Source of the DNA: Spirulinaceae cyanobacterium SM2_1_0
GTDB lineage: Bacteria; Cyanobacteriota; Cyanobacteriia; Cyanobacteriales; Spirulinaceae
Assembly (NCBI GenBank): GCA_012031265.1
Contig: JAAUTY010000024.1
Span: forward strand, 1 to 61,873
Direction of reading: 5' to 3'
DNA: 61,873 bases
Each line of letters starts with the position of its first letter. Position 1 is the stretch's first letter. Shown here piece after piece: positions 45,633 to 55,039 of this stretch. The notes beneath the pieces were generated by a model that had not been told where the DNA came from, searched no databases, and saw only the letters and a program-made list of their open reading frames with translations. The position numbers and the translations under genes were made by a program.

Positions 45633-46505
45633 ATGCAAGCAAGCTTGCTTACTGCTATTCTGCTTCCCCTTGCCTTGGCTGTCGTCATGCTCGGTATGGG
45701 TCTCAGCCTGGTTCCCGACGACTTCCGCCGCATCGCTCGCGAGCCGCAGGCTGTCGCCTTGGGAGCAGTCTGCCAGTTACTGCTGCTACCGCTGATTGGC
45801 ACAGCGATCGCTCTGTTGCTGCCCCTCGAGCCGGCGATCGCCGTCGGTCTGGTGGTGATCGCCCTCTGTCCTGGTGGTCCCTCCTCCAACTTTGTTACCT
45901 ATCTGGCGGGCGGTGATGTCGCTCTCTCGGTTACTCTCACGGCGCTCAACAGTCTGATTACTGTCTTTACGATCCCGATCTTGACTAACTTTGCCCTCCG
46001 GTACTTCCTTGGCGAAACCAGCGCGATCGCCCTTCCCCTCGGCGAAACCATACTGCAAATCTTTGTCATCACGGTCATCCCGATCGCCTTGGGGATGGCG
46101 AGCCGTCAGCGTTTTCCCCAGACCGCCTGCCAGTTGGAAAAACAGATGAGTCGTTTGGCGATCGCGCTCCTCGCTCTGATCATCCTGTTACTGCTGATCC
46201 GCGAGGGTAACCAACTGCCCCGCTTCATTGCTCAAGTCGGCATTGGGGTTCTCCTGCTGAATAGTCTCGCCATGCTTGCCGGTCTTGCGGTCGCTAAACT
46301 CGGTCGCTTGCCCCGCCGTCAGCAAACTTGCCTCACCATCGAAGTTGGCATCCAGAATGGCACGCTGGCGATCGCTGTCACCGCCGGACTGCTCGACAAC
46401 CCCGACATGGCGATTCCTGCGGCTGTCTACAGCCTTTTGATGTACCTTACTGCCCTCATCGCCATTGGCTATGGTCGTCGGGCCGATCGCTCCCCGATGA
46501 CCTAA
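45633..46505 (+). CDS. Bile acid:sodium symporter family transporter
   Basis: This 290-residue membrane protein has about nine to ten helices with the family pattern LCPGGPSSNFVTYLAGGDVALS (split across helix 4) and VGIQNGTLAI, the conserved Gly-Asn/Gln-Asn segment of BASS transporters. These carry organic anions with Na+. Bacterial substrates include pantoate or sulfur and keto acids, and none can be chosen here. The start at ATG 45633 (QASLLTAILLPLAL follows) precedes the first helix. The gene ends 66 bp before an EcsC-like gene on the same strand. Confidence 0.85.
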   Translation: MQASLLTAILLPLALAVVMLGMGLSLVPDDFRRIAREPQAVALGAVCQLLLLPLIGTAIALLLPLEPAIAVGLVVIALCPGGPSSNFVTYLAGGDVALSVTLTALNSLITVFTIPILTNFALRYFLGETSAIALPLGETILQIFVITVIPIALGMASRQRFPQTACQLEKQMSRLAIALLALIILLLLIREGNQLPRFIAQVGIGVLLLNSLAMLAGLAVAKLGRLPRRQQTCLTIEVGIQNGTLAIAVTAGLLDNPDMAIPAAVYSLLMYLTALIAIGYGRRADRSPMT

Positions 46506-46571
46506 CCCGCTGGATTGCGATCGCCGGAGTGATCTTGTCCGCTGTTCGCGCAGCGTCATTAAACTGGGATT

Positions 46572-47258
46572 ATGACTGATCAAACTAACAACCCACAGAC
46601 TGCCCAGACGATCACCGCTAGTTTGGAGGCGGCCAGCGAATGCCTCGGGACGGCGCTCTATGAGTGGATCGAGCAGAGTACTGAGACCCTCGGTGCGATC
46701 GCTATGCCGATTGCCACCAATCCGGTGATCAACTTGGCGACTAAGGTGCCCGGACTTAGTTGGCTCGTCGCGGCCCTCGGTCAGGTCAATGTCGAGGCTG
46801 TCCAGAAGGATGTGACAACCCTACAACGCGCCCACCTCGCGGCGAGTGCTCCTGAACTCGCTCAGTATGTCATTAACGAAGCCGCCTGGCGGGCGGCCGG
46901 AATTGGTTTCGCGACGAACTTTGTGCCGCCTCTGGCGCTGATGTTGCTGGCGGTTGACTTGGGGGCGATCGCCGCTCTGCAAGCTGAGATGATCTATCGC
47001 ATTGCGACTATTTATGGCTTTTCGCCCACTGCTCCCGACCGACGTGGCGAAGTTCTCGCTATCTGGGGTCTGTCAACGGGTAGTTCTAGTGTCCTAAAAG
47101 CTGGACTCAGCCTGGTCGAGCTACTGCCGCTCGTCGGTACGGTTGCGGGCACAACTGGCAACGCTGCGATCCTTTATGGCCTTGGTCAGGTTGCTTGTCG
47201 CTTCTATGAGGCTAAGCGGCGCGCCATGGGTGTCCGCCAGTCGCCGGTAGTCACCTAG
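46572..47258 (+). CDS. EcsC/DUF697-like protein
   Basis: The 228-residue protein has an amphipathic N-terminal half and two Gly/Ala-rich hydrophobic helices, FVPPLALMLLAVDLGAIAAL (about 116-135) and LVELLPLVGTVAGTTGNAAI (about 183-202). The pattern of paired helices with MIYRIATIYG between them resembles EcsC and DUF697 proteins, which are poorly characterised. The assignment is tentative. The stop TAG is followed after one base by miniature element copy E. Confidence 0.55.
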   Translation: MTDQTNNPQTAQTITASLEAASECLGTALYEWIEQSTETLGAIAMPIATNPVINLATKVPGLSWLVAALGQVNVEAVQKDVTTLQRAHLAASAPELAQYVINEAAWRAAGIGFATNFVPPLALMLLAVDLGAIAALQAEMIYRIATIYGFSPTAPDRRGEVLAIWGLSTGSSSVLKAGLSLVELLPLVGTVAGTTGNAAILYGLGQVACRFYEAKRRAMGVRQSPVVT

Positions 47259-47259
47259 A

Positions 47260-47356
47260 CTAGTACCGCTACGCGGAATTTTGAGTTCTGAGTGCCTGCA
47301 ATACGGGAATCTTGGGGATTTTGAATGGGCATCTCATTTCCGCCGTCCTGTACTAG
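47260..47356 (-). mobile_element. Miniature element, copy E (89 bp)
   Basis: The inverted copy has core 47264-47352 between two CTAG flanks (47260-47263, 47353-47356). Only two heptamers remain, so it is exactly 14 bp shorter than copies A, C and D. It starts one base after the stop of the EcsC-like gene. The ends read as perfect 8-bp complements (ACTAGTAC, GTACTAGT). Confidence 0.75.
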
Positions 47357-47497
47357 TCTCGCAAGCGTTGCTGCTGGGCGATGGTTGCGGATGCGGTGCT
47401 GGAAACATTAAATGCCACTGGGACGGATGTAGTGGACTGGAAGGGATGACAAGTTGCCGGTTGCGGAGCTGGAAAGCTGGGAGACACAGCCGCTCTG

Positions 47498-47547
47498 GCG
47501 GCGACTCTAATACCGATAACTACCCTTATCGGTATTAGAGTCGCCGC
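47498..47547. repeat. Perfect 21-bp inverted repeat
   Basis: Arms 47498-47518 and 47527-47547 are exact complements around the 8-base loop ACTACCCT. The hairpin lies between the convergent EcsC-like and phosphatase genes, 34 bp from the latter's stop. A T-run is absent, so intrinsic termination is uncertain; a cruciform, RNase III site or remnant of a palindromic element is possible. Confidence 0.7.
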
Positions 47548-47580
47548 TGCCCACTCCAGGCATCTCCCCCGCCGCCCGGA

Positions 47581-48060
47581 CTAAACGCTCCCCGCCTGTT
47601 GCAACTCAGCCAATAGCCCGCTACATGCATCCAACAGCAAATCAATCACGTAATTGAAACCCTCCGGGCCGCCATAGTAAGGATCCGGAACCTCGCGATC
47701 GCCATGCTCGCGGGCAAAATCACACATCAGCTTCACCTTATCGGCGTACTGACCCTTGGGATCCTGGCGGCGGATGTCCTCATAGTTACTGCGATCCATC
47801 GCCAAGATGAGATCGAACACCTCAAAGTCCGTCGCCTCAAACTGGCGCGCACAGCCCGTCAGCTCCAAACCACGTCGCTTGGCCGCCGCCTGCATCCGGC
47901 GGTCAGGCGGCGCGCCGATATGATAGCTCGCCGTACCCGCCGAATCGCAGTAGACGCGATCGCTCAGCCCCGCCTCCGTCAACAAATGCTTCATGATATT
48001 CTCCGCCGACGGCGAGCGGCAGATATTGCCGAGACAGACGAATAACAGCTTATAACTCAT
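47581..48060 (-). CDS. Low-molecular-weight protein tyrosine phosphatase
   Basis: The 159-residue enzyme has the P-loop CLGNICRS with nucleophile Cys9 and Arg15, and the general-acid loop VPDPYYGG. Length and order match the LMW-PTP family. In bacteria these dephosphorylate tyrosine kinases that control polysaccharide export, and some act on arginine. No Wzc-type kinase lies nearby, so its target is open. Confidence 0.93.
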   Translation of the reverse strand: MSYKLLFVCLGNICRSPSAENIMKHLLTEAGLSDRVYCDSAGTASYHIGAPPDRRMQAAAKRRGLELTGCARQFEATDFEVFDLILAMDRSNYEDIRRQDPKGQYADKVKLMCDFAREHGDREVPDPYYGGPEGFNYVIDLLLDACSGLLAELQQAGSV

Positions 48061-48329
48061 AGATGGAAGGGATTTACCAGAAATCTCAGCACTTGACCCG
48101 GTCTGAGCAAAGGCGCGATGGCGATCGCCCCAGCCAGCCAGAAGCCACCATCAGTTTTACTGTAGATTCGTGTTAAGTTGCTATAGCACTGCCAGATTGA
48201 TCGGTACTGCTCCCCGCCATGCGGTGATCGCCACCCTCTACCCCCCCGTGCATCTGCACGCAGCTATCAATTCAATGCCTGCCTCAGCAAGGCACATTTG
48301 TCGAAATCGAAGGCCGAGGAAAACGCTCA

Positions 48330-49712
48330 ATGTTCAAGTCTCATCGCAGCCCTTACATTAGCGGGATCTACAGTCGGCGACGCCGCCGGTTTGCCTTTCC
48401 CTGGAAAACAACACTCGCGTTGCTCGGCGGCCTCATCATTCTCGAGCTGGGCACTCGCCTCGCGCTCAACTTCACAGGTCAGGCTACCCCGATCAACGAC
48501 GCCAGCAACGAACCCGCTGTCGCTTACAAACTCCAATTCTTCAACCCGCGCGGTCGCGCCCTCAGCGGCCTCGCGCGCGAGGGTCAACTGCGCCTGCAAC
48601 AACGCGCCCTGCTCAGCTACCAACTCGTCAGCGAACAAAGCAGCCCCTTCTGGACAATCAATGCCCAAGGCTTCCGCGACACGGAACCAGTCCCCGTCGA
48701 TAAACCCGAGGGCGAGATTCGCATTTTTATCCTCGGTGGCTCCGCCGCCTTTGGACAGTGGCTGCCGAGCGATGACGCCACCATGGCCGCAAATCTCGAG
48801 CGCCGCCTGCAAGAACGCCTCGAACAGCAAGTGCGATCGCCCGAAAAATACCGCCCCAACGTCCTCCCCGCCACCGGTGCCCCCCGCACCCAAGCCCTCG
48901 CTCTGCCCGCCAAGCTGCGCGACGCCAACTACCGCGTGATCAATGCCGCCGTACCGGGCTACGTCGCCCCCAACCACCTCGCGCAACTTGCGACCAATAT
49001 CCTGCCCTACCAACCCGACGTAATCGTACTGCTGAGCGGCTACGAAGACCTCCTCCTCCCCGGCGAGCGCGAGGCCGCTAGCATCCCACAACTCGATCAA
49101 TTCCTCAATCAACCTCTTTACCATTTCTGGGCCTACCTCAGCGAACCCATCGCCCGCTTCATCCGCAACACCGCCCTGTTCAGGGCGACACAGTTTTGGT
49201 TGCTACGACCGCAGCCCCGGCCAGCCGAAACCTCACTCCCGCTCAGCGCCAGCACCCAACCCCTAGACGACCGCCTGCCCCGCACTGAACGGCAGCTCGA
49301 ACAGCGCCTCGTCCGCTACGACGCCGCCGTCAAACAGATGGCTCGCCTCAGCGCTGGAGCCAATGTCCCCCTGATCGTCGCCCTACAGCCCGAGATCAGC
49401 GGCATCTCCCCCGAAAAATTGCAGGACAATGAAGCGGAGATCGTCAGCCAGTTGGGCAGTGACTATCTCCAGCGCGCCCAGGCTGGCTTTGCCCGACTTG
49501 GCGAAACCAACGACAGACTCGGCGAAGCCTTTCCCGGCAACGTGAAAATCCTCAATTATTACGATCTCTACGACCAGTATTCCGCTGAGGCCTTCATCGA
49601 TGCTGTGCATCTCAACGCGCCAGCCAATCAAGCCTTGGCCGAGCGTTTTTATAACGCGATCGCCGAACTGCCACAGCTCCAAGTGCAGTCGCAAGAAGTC
49701 ATACGCCCTTAA
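48330..49712 (+). CDS. Membrane-anchored SGNH/GDSL hydrolase-like protein
   Basis: The 460-residue protein has an Arg-rich cytoplasmic N-terminus (SRRRRRF) and one membrane anchor (about 26-46). A periplasmic SGNH-type domain follows: block I FILGGSAAFG with the candidate Ser, a later NAAVPGY, and block V DAVHLN with the His. The Ser-Asp-His triad seems complete (DxxH). Such proteins often act as O-acetyl-modifying or esterase enzymes of surface glycans. The 145-residue gene 18 bp downstream is probably co-transcribed. Confidence 0.78.
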   Translation: MFKSHRSPYISGIYSRRRRRFAFPWKTTLALLGGLIILELGTRLALNFTGQATPINDASNEPAVAYKLQFFNPRGRALSGLAREGQLRLQQRALLSYQLVSEQSSPFWTINAQGFRDTEPVPVDKPEGEIRIFILGGSAAFGQWLPSDDATMAANLERRLQERLEQQVRSPEKYRPNVLPATGAPRTQALALPAKLRDANYRVINAAVPGYVAPNHLAQLATNILPYQPDVIVLLSGYEDLLLPGEREAASIPQLDQFLNQPLYHFWAYLSEPIARFIRNTALFRATQFWLLRPQPRPAETSLPLSASTQPLDDRLPRTERQLEQRLVRYDAAVKQMARLSAGANVPLIVALQPEISGISPEKLQDNEAEIVSQLGSDYLQRAQAGFARLGETNDRLGEAFPGNVKILNYYDLYDQYSAEAFIDAVHLNAPANQALAERFYNAIAELPQLQVQSQEVIRP

Positions 49713-49730
49713 AAACTACGGATTGGCAGC

Positions 49731-50168
49731 ATGAGATCGGCAAAAAAGCGGCATCAATACAATCTCTGGCGACTCGCCCAGCGTGGATTCTTGGTGCTCA
49801 GCCTGAGCTGCTGCTGCTGGTTCTTACTACTGATCGCTGCCGCTGCTCCGTCTCCAGAAAATACCGCGCCCTCACCCCCAGCGGCGATCGCCAAGTACTC
49901 CCTCCAAGTTCCCGCTGAAGTCGCCCAGCGGCAAATCAAACTCACGCCCCCAGCAACCAAACTGCGTGTCACCACTCAACCCGGTGATGTCGCCGTACGT
50001 TGTGGCGATCGCATCCAAACCTACACCTGCACCGGCGGCAAACCCTTAACCATCGAGCGATCACCCGCAGAAGCCATCAGCCAATTCCGAGTCCAAAACC
50101 CGACCCATGCTGAGGCAATCAGCATCGAACTGACGGTCTACGCTACGGCTACTCCTCCAGAAACCTAA
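49731..50168 (+). CDS. Small membrane-anchored protein of unknown function
   Basis: The 145-residue protein has a basic N-terminus, a Cys-rich hydrophobic segment (about 18-37), then an external region with beta-strand character and a Cys pair (CGDRIQTYTC). It starts 18 bp after the SGNH gene, so it is probably in the same operon and may act with it in the envelope. No family is recognised. Confidence 0.65.
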   Translation: MRSAKKRHQYNLWRLAQRGFLVLSLSCCCWFLLLIAAAAPSPENTAPSPPAAIAKYSLQVPAEVAQRQIKLTPPATKLRVTTQPGDVAVRCGDRIQTYTCTGGKPLTIERSPAEAISQFRVQNPTHAEAISIELTVYATATPPET

Positions 50169-50453
50169 CCCGCTTTTGGGTCAGCTTTCCGGTGCCAATG
50201 CGCGTCCCCATGCCTCAGCCGACTTGTTATGATGGAGCCACGTGTCACAAGTCGCTGGCGATTCTCTAACACAACTGACGCGAAATGTCAGCCTTCTCTG
50301 AGCAACAGCCTGACCTCCACGGGTGTACTCATTGCCCAAGCGAAACATCAACTAGCTGTCAGGATAGCGCGTCTATTACCCTGAAGAGATGCAATAAGTT
50401 CGGCGGCTCTATCAGTCCAGCCCCGATTTCTGTCGTTCTGCCGCTGATTCCCC

Positions 50454-51821
50454 ATGTCCGCCGTCGCTCCGCCCAACGACCTACCCGAAATTCTCATCGT
50501 TGATGACACCCCGATGAATCTGCGTCTGTTGATGCAGATGCTCGCCGAGCGCGACTACCGGCTAAAAGCAGCGCCCAGCGGCAAACTAGCGCTTGTCCAT
50601 GCCATGATGACGCCCCCGGATCTAATCCTGCTCGACATCATGATGCCGGAGATGAATGGCTACGAGGTCTGCCGCCATCTCAAAGCCGAGACGCGCACGC
50701 GCGACATTCCGATCATCTTCATCAGTGCCATGCACGAGATCGCAGATAAAGTCAAAGCCTTTGAAGTTGGCGGCGTTGACTACATTATCAAGCCCTTTCA
50801 CACTCAAGAAGTCTTGGCGCGCATCGACCTCCACCTCCAACTGAACCGCTCCCGCCGACAGTTGCAAACAGAGCGCGATCGCCAAGCGCAGCAATTGAAT
50901 GAGCAGCACGAACAATTGCGCGCACAGCTTGCAATCCAGGCTGCCACCCAAGCCCAACTCGCCCAGAGCGATAAACTAGCCACCCTGGGTCAGATGCTGG
51001 CTGGCATTGCCCACGAAATCAATAACCCCGTCGGCTTCATCGCTGGTAACCTGCCCCCGGCACGGGATTATGTCCGCGACCTCCTGGATCTGATCGCTCT
51101 CTACCAGCAGGAATGGTCAGCACCAAGTGCCGCCGTACAAGCCAAGATCGACGAAATCGACCTGGAATATCTCAAAGACGACCTCCCGAAGCTGCTCGAA
51201 TCCATGTACCTCGGCACCGAGCGCATCCGCGCCCTCAGCAAAAGTTTGCGAACTTTTGCCCGCGCCGACACCGAGCACCAAGTCGCCTGCGACCTCCACG
51301 AAGGCCTCGAAGCGGCACTACTAATTTTGCAGCATCGCCTTAAAGCCCAGCAGACGCGCTCCGAAATCCAGGTTGTGCGTGATTACAGCGAACTCCCTCC
51401 GGTCTACTGCTATCCTGGTCAGCTCAATCAGGTGTTTCTGAATCTCATGGCTAACGCCCTCGATGCCCTTGAAGAGGAACAGCCACAACCCGACAAAGCG
51501 ACTGATGCCACCACCCAACCACAGCTCACGCTCGGCACAGCAGTCACAGAGACTGGCGATCGCGTCAAAATCACCATCCAAGACAACGGCCCCGGCATCC
51601 CCCTCGCCCTGCAAGCCAAAATCTTTGAGCGCCTCTTCACCACCAAAGCCGTTGGCCAAGGCACTGGCCTGGGCTTGGCGATCGCCCGCGACATCGTCGA
51701 AACCAAACACGGTGGCACCCTGACCTGTCATTCAACCCCCGGAGCAGGAGCCACATTCACCATCACCCTGCCCCTGAAGCCAACAGACCCAACAGTTGAC
51801 AACAGTGCATCAATGATCTGA
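50454..51821 (+). CDS. Response regulator-histidine kinase hybrid (REC-HK)
   Basis: The 455-residue protein begins with a receiver domain: acidic pair Asp17/Asp18, phospho-acceptor Asp61 (LLDIMMPEMNGY) and Lys113 (IIKPF). A coiled coil (about 130-172) leads to the histidine kinase module with His187 in IAHEINNP, an N box (NLMANALDAL), DNGPGIP and GTGLGLAI. There is no membrane segment. An N-terminal receiver would let another kinase control this one. The kinase half is similar to that at 5608-6957, suggesting duplication with exchange of input domains. Confidence 0.9.
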   Translation: MSAVAPPNDLPEILIVDDTPMNLRLLMQMLAERDYRLKAAPSGKLALVHAMMTPPDLILLDIMMPEMNGYEVCRHLKAETRTRDIPIIFISAMHEIADKVKAFEVGGVDYIIKPFHTQEVLARIDLHLQLNRSRRQLQTERDRQAQQLNEQHEQLRAQLAIQAATQAQLAQSDKLATLGQMLAGIAHEINNPVGFIAGNLPPARDYVRDLLDLIALYQQEWSAPSAAVQAKIDEIDLEYLKDDLPKLLESMYLGTERIRALSKSLRTFARADTEHQVACDLHEGLEAALLILQHRLKAQQTRSEIQVVRDYSELPPVYCYPGQLNQVFLNLMANALDALEEEQPQPDKATDATTQPQLTLGTAVTETGDRVKITIQDNGPGIPLALQAKIFERLFTTKAVGQGTGLGLAIARDIVETKHGGTLTCHSTPGAGATFTITLPLKPTDPTVDNSASMI

Positions 51822-52175
51822 AAAGAGAGACGGAAGCAGCCAGCAGCCAAAGCGATGCCATGCCCGCTGTGCGGTCATGAAAAACCCCACAAGCACGGAA
51901 AAACCAGCAAAGTCGGACGATGTTATGCCGGATAGTCTTGAACGAAGTTTGAGACTGGCTGATGAGGCAGCCTAGTTTCTGAAAACGCAAGTCTATGCAG
52001 CAGCCCGGATTTGGGAGCGGGATCGCCTGCCCTTTAGAGTCTGGCGGGAGAATCTGGCGGGGTGAATGGTAACGCTGGCTTGCGTTGGTGGCGATCGCCC
52101 GGAGCGAAGTGCCAGTGTCGCCATTACCTTTACGCTACGATCAGGGACTGAGCCGTTGCCGCTTCGATCCCACGC
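51822..52175. other. Intergenic region with a transposase scrap
   Basis: 354 bp with no intact gene. The central part carries an IS1-like zinc-finger scrap (listed separately). The last 100 bp before speA include a HIP1 site and presumably the speA promoter, but no clear -10/-35 pair is fixed. Confidence 0.4.
51855..51935 (+). pseudogene. IS1-type transposase N-terminal scrap
   Basis: A 26-codon frame reads MPCPLCGHEKPHKHGKTSK and then stops. The C-x2-C-G-H zinc-finger start followed by K-H-G-K-T-S-K matches the N-terminus of IS1-family InsA-like proteins in cyanobacteria. The remaining transposase and inverted repeats were not found, so this is a fragment. Confidence 0.5.
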
Positions 52176-54146
52176 ATGATGCCAGCCCTCCCAACTCCCA
52201 ACCTGACCAATCTCACGTCGCCCAAAACCTGGAGCCGCGACGCTAGCGAAGCTCTCTATCGCCTGCCCGGTTGGGGGGAACCTTACTTTTCAATCGATAG
52301 CGCCGGGCGCATCTTGGTCTCGCCACAGGGCGATCGCGGTGGTTCCCTGGATCTCTACAACCTGGTCGAAGCCCTCCGCCAACGCAATCTCGGCCTACCG
52401 CTGCTGATCCGCTTCTCCGACATCCTCACCGATCGCATTGAGCGGCTGAATGCCTGCTTTGCGCGGGCGATCGCCCGTTACAACTACAGCAACTGCTATC
52501 GTGGCGTCTATCCGATCAAATGCAATCCTCACAGCCACCTCGTCGCCGCCGTGGTGAATAGCGGGCAGCCCTACCAGTTTGGTCTCGAGGCCGGATCGAA
52601 ACCGGAACTGGCGATCGCCCTCGCCAGCCTGGCTCAAATCACTGATCCTGACCGCCACACGCTGCTGATCTGCAACGGTTACAAAGATCGCGAGTACGTG
52701 GAAACGGCGCTGCTCGCCACGCGCCTCGGTCACCAGCCGCTGCTGATCATCGAGCAACTGGATGAATTGCCGCTGGTGTTGGCGGTGAGCCAAGAGCTGG
52801 GCATCGCGCCAACGCTCGGCCTGCGGGCGAAACTGAATGCTCGCGGCACCGGCCGCTGGGGCGACTCGACGGGCGATCGCGCCAAATTTGGTCTCAGCGT
52901 CCCCGCCCTGCTGGCTGCCGTTGAACAACTGCGCGCCGCCGGTCAACTGGACTGCTTACAACTCCTCCACTTCCACATCGGTTCCCAGATCGCCGCCATC
53001 GGTGCAATCAAGGATGCCATCCGTGAAGCCGCGCAAATCTACGGCGAACTGGTGAAGCTGGGCGCACCGATGCAGTACCTCGATGTCGGCGGCGGCTTAG
53101 CCGTCGATTACGACGGCTCCAAGAGCAACTTCTATGCCTCCAAAAATTACAATCTGCAAAACTATGCCAACGACATTGTGGCCGAAGTTAAGGAAGCCTG
53201 CGAGGAACGACAGATCGCGCCGCCAATTTTGATTAGCGAGAGCGGCCGGGCGATCGCCGCACATCAAGCCGTCCTCGTGTTCGACATCCTCGGTTGCAGC
53301 CAACCGCCGACGGAGCCGCCCGCTGCTGTCGCGCAAGACGCTCACTTGGTGGTGCGGAATCTTTGGGACACTTACCGGGCGATCGCCCCCGAAAATATTC
53401 AGGAAACCTATCACGACGCGATCCAATTCAAGGACGAAGCCGTCAACCTCTTCAACTTTGGCTACCTCAGCCTCGCCGAGCGTGCCCAAGCGGAGCAGCT
53501 TTATTGGGCCTGTTGTCGCGAAATCTGGCAGCTTGTCCGCCAAAAAGACGATATTCCCGATGATCTCGCAGAATTGGAGCAGAAGCTAGCGGCGATCTAC
53601 TATGCCAACCTCTCGATTTTCCAATCCGCGCCGGATGCCTGGGCGATCGATCAGCTTTTCCCGGTCGTGCCGATCCACCGGTTAAACGAAGAACCGACGG
53701 CCCGCGGCATCCTTGCCGATCTCACTTGCGATAGCGATGGCAAGCTCGACCGCTTCATCCATCGGCGCGGCGTCAAGCGGGTTTTGGAGTTGCACCCATT
53801 GCGGGCCGGTGAACCCTATTATCTGGGCTTATTTCTCGTCGGCGCGTACCAGGAAATTGTCGGCAACCTGCACAATCTCTTCGGCGATACCAACGTCGTT
53901 CACATCCAAATGCAACCGCAAGGGTATGAGATCGAACACGTCGTCAAAGGGGACACGATCGCGGAAGTGCTCGCCTACGCCCAGTACAATGCCGACGACT
54001 TGTTGGAAAACCTCCGCCGCAGCACCGAGCGCGCCCTGCAAACGCGCCGCATTACCCTCGCCGAGTCGCAGCGCTTGTTGCAAACCTATGAGCGGAGTTT
54101 GAGTAGCTACACCTACCTGAAACCGGAACAGCCGGAGGCTCGTTAA
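52176..54146 (+). CDS. speA: Biosynthetic arginine decarboxylase
   Basis: The 656-residue PLP enzyme (fold type III) decarboxylates arginine to agmatine, the entry to putrescine and spermidine in cyanobacteria. The PLP lysine is Lys115 in GVYPIKCN. HFHIGSQ and YLDVGGGLAVDYDG are the glycine-rich phosphate-binding segments, and the length is typical. With potA/potD elsewhere in the window, both synthesis and uptake of polyamines are represented, though as separate loci. Confidence 0.96.
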   Translation: MMPALPTPNLTNLTSPKTWSRDASEALYRLPGWGEPYFSIDSAGRILVSPQGDRGGSLDLYNLVEALRQRNLGLPLLIRFSDILTDRIERLNACFARAIARYNYSNCYRGVYPIKCNPHSHLVAAVVNSGQPYQFGLEAGSKPELAIALASLAQITDPDRHTLLICNGYKDREYVETALLATRLGHQPLLIIEQLDELPLVLAVSQELGIAPTLGLRAKLNARGTGRWGDSTGDRAKFGLSVPALLAAVEQLRAAGQLDCLQLLHFHIGSQIAAIGAIKDAIREAAQIYGELVKLGAPMQYLDVGGGLAVDYDGSKSNFYASKNYNLQNYANDIVAEVKEACEERQIAPPILISESGRAIAAHQAVLVFDILGCSQPPTEPPAAVAQDAHLVVRNLWDTYRAIAPENIQETYHDAIQFKDEAVNLFNFGYLSLAERAQAEQLYWACCREIWQLVRQKDDIPDDLAELEQKLAAIYYANLSIFQSAPDAWAIDQLFPVVPIHRLNEEPTARGILADLTCDSDGKLDRFIHRRGVKRVLELHPLRAGEPYYLGLFLVGAYQEIVGNLHNLFGDTNVVHIQMQPQGYEIEHVVKGDTIAEVLAYAQYNADDLLENLRRSTERALQTRRITLAESQRLLQTYERSLSSYTYLKPEQPEAR

Positions 54147-54247
54147 ACTATGATCAGTGGCAATGGCGGTGGCGATTTCTGTCGGCTAATCTGTCTACCA
54201 GAATTTAGCAGTACACTAGAACCAGCTTGAGAACAAGGGAGTCTGTG

Positions 54248-54967
54248 ATGGGGGAGCAACTGGCGATCGCCGATGAGGTCATGGTTCCGGATGCCAGCCA
54301 ACTCATCACCGAAGATGATACCCCCGTGGACAATTGGGCATCAGAAAAACAACAGCGACTATTGACGAGTTGCCTGTACAGCAACTTGCCGACCCAAACA
54401 TCACAAACCTTCATCGCGGCGGCGAATGTGGGCATCTACCACACCGTCAATCAACCCGCGATCGTCCCTGATGTCTTTCTCAGCTTCGGGGTGCAAGTTC
54501 CAGCCGACTGGTGGCAAAAGCAGAATCGCTGCTATCTGGTCTGGAACTTTGGTAAACCGCCGGAGTTGGTGTTAGAAATTGTCTCCAATCGTGTCGGCGG
54601 CGAGCTGACCGACAAGTTCGATGACTACCAACAAATGCGGGTCAGCTACTACGCGGTGTATGACCCTAATTTGCAATTGGGCGATCGCCCGCTGCGACTC
54701 TTCGAGCTGCGAGGCGCGCAATATGAGGAACTCCCTGGGTTTTGGCTGCCACAGATTAATCTCGGACTGACGCTCTGGCAAGGTGAACTAGAAGGACGCC
54801 AGGACACTTGGCTGCGCTGGTGTGATGCGGCGGGGCGTGTCTTGCCGACGGGGGATGAGCAGGCGGCGGCGGAGCGGCAACGGGCTGACCAGGAGCGACA
54901 ACGCGCGGAACGCTTAGCAGCTCTGCTGCGTGCTCAGGGCATTGATCCCGACCAGTTGCCAGATTAA
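54248..54967 (+). CDS. Uma2-family (DUF820) putative nuclease
   Basis: The 239-residue protein shows the Uma2 pattern PDVFLSFGV followed by PPELVLEIVS, the Asp and Glu of a PD-(D/E)xK-like fold, then TDKFDDYQQMRVSYY. The C-terminus is a charged coiled coil (AAERQRADQERQRAERLAALLRAQ region). Uma2 proteins are very abundant in cyanobacteria; their biological role is not settled. ATG 54248 with GGGAG upstream is preferred over the longer frame from 54227. Confidence 0.85.
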   Translation: MGEQLAIADEVMVPDASQLITEDDTPVDNWASEKQQRLLTSCLYSNLPTQTSQTFIAAANVGIYHTVNQPAIVPDVFLSFGVQVPADWWQKQNRCYLVWNFGKPPELVLEIVSNRVGGELTDKFDDYQQMRVSYYAVYDPNLQLGDRPLRLFELRGAQYEELPGFWLPQINLGLTLWQGELEGRQDTWLRWCDAAGRVLPTGDEQAAAERQRADQERQRAERLAALLRAQGIDPDQLPD

Positions 54968-55039
54968 CCAGGCGATCGCCGAACCTGGCACTCGCATCTC
55001 ACCAGCCTCGCCGTACCATGGAGTAGACACCGGAGTATC

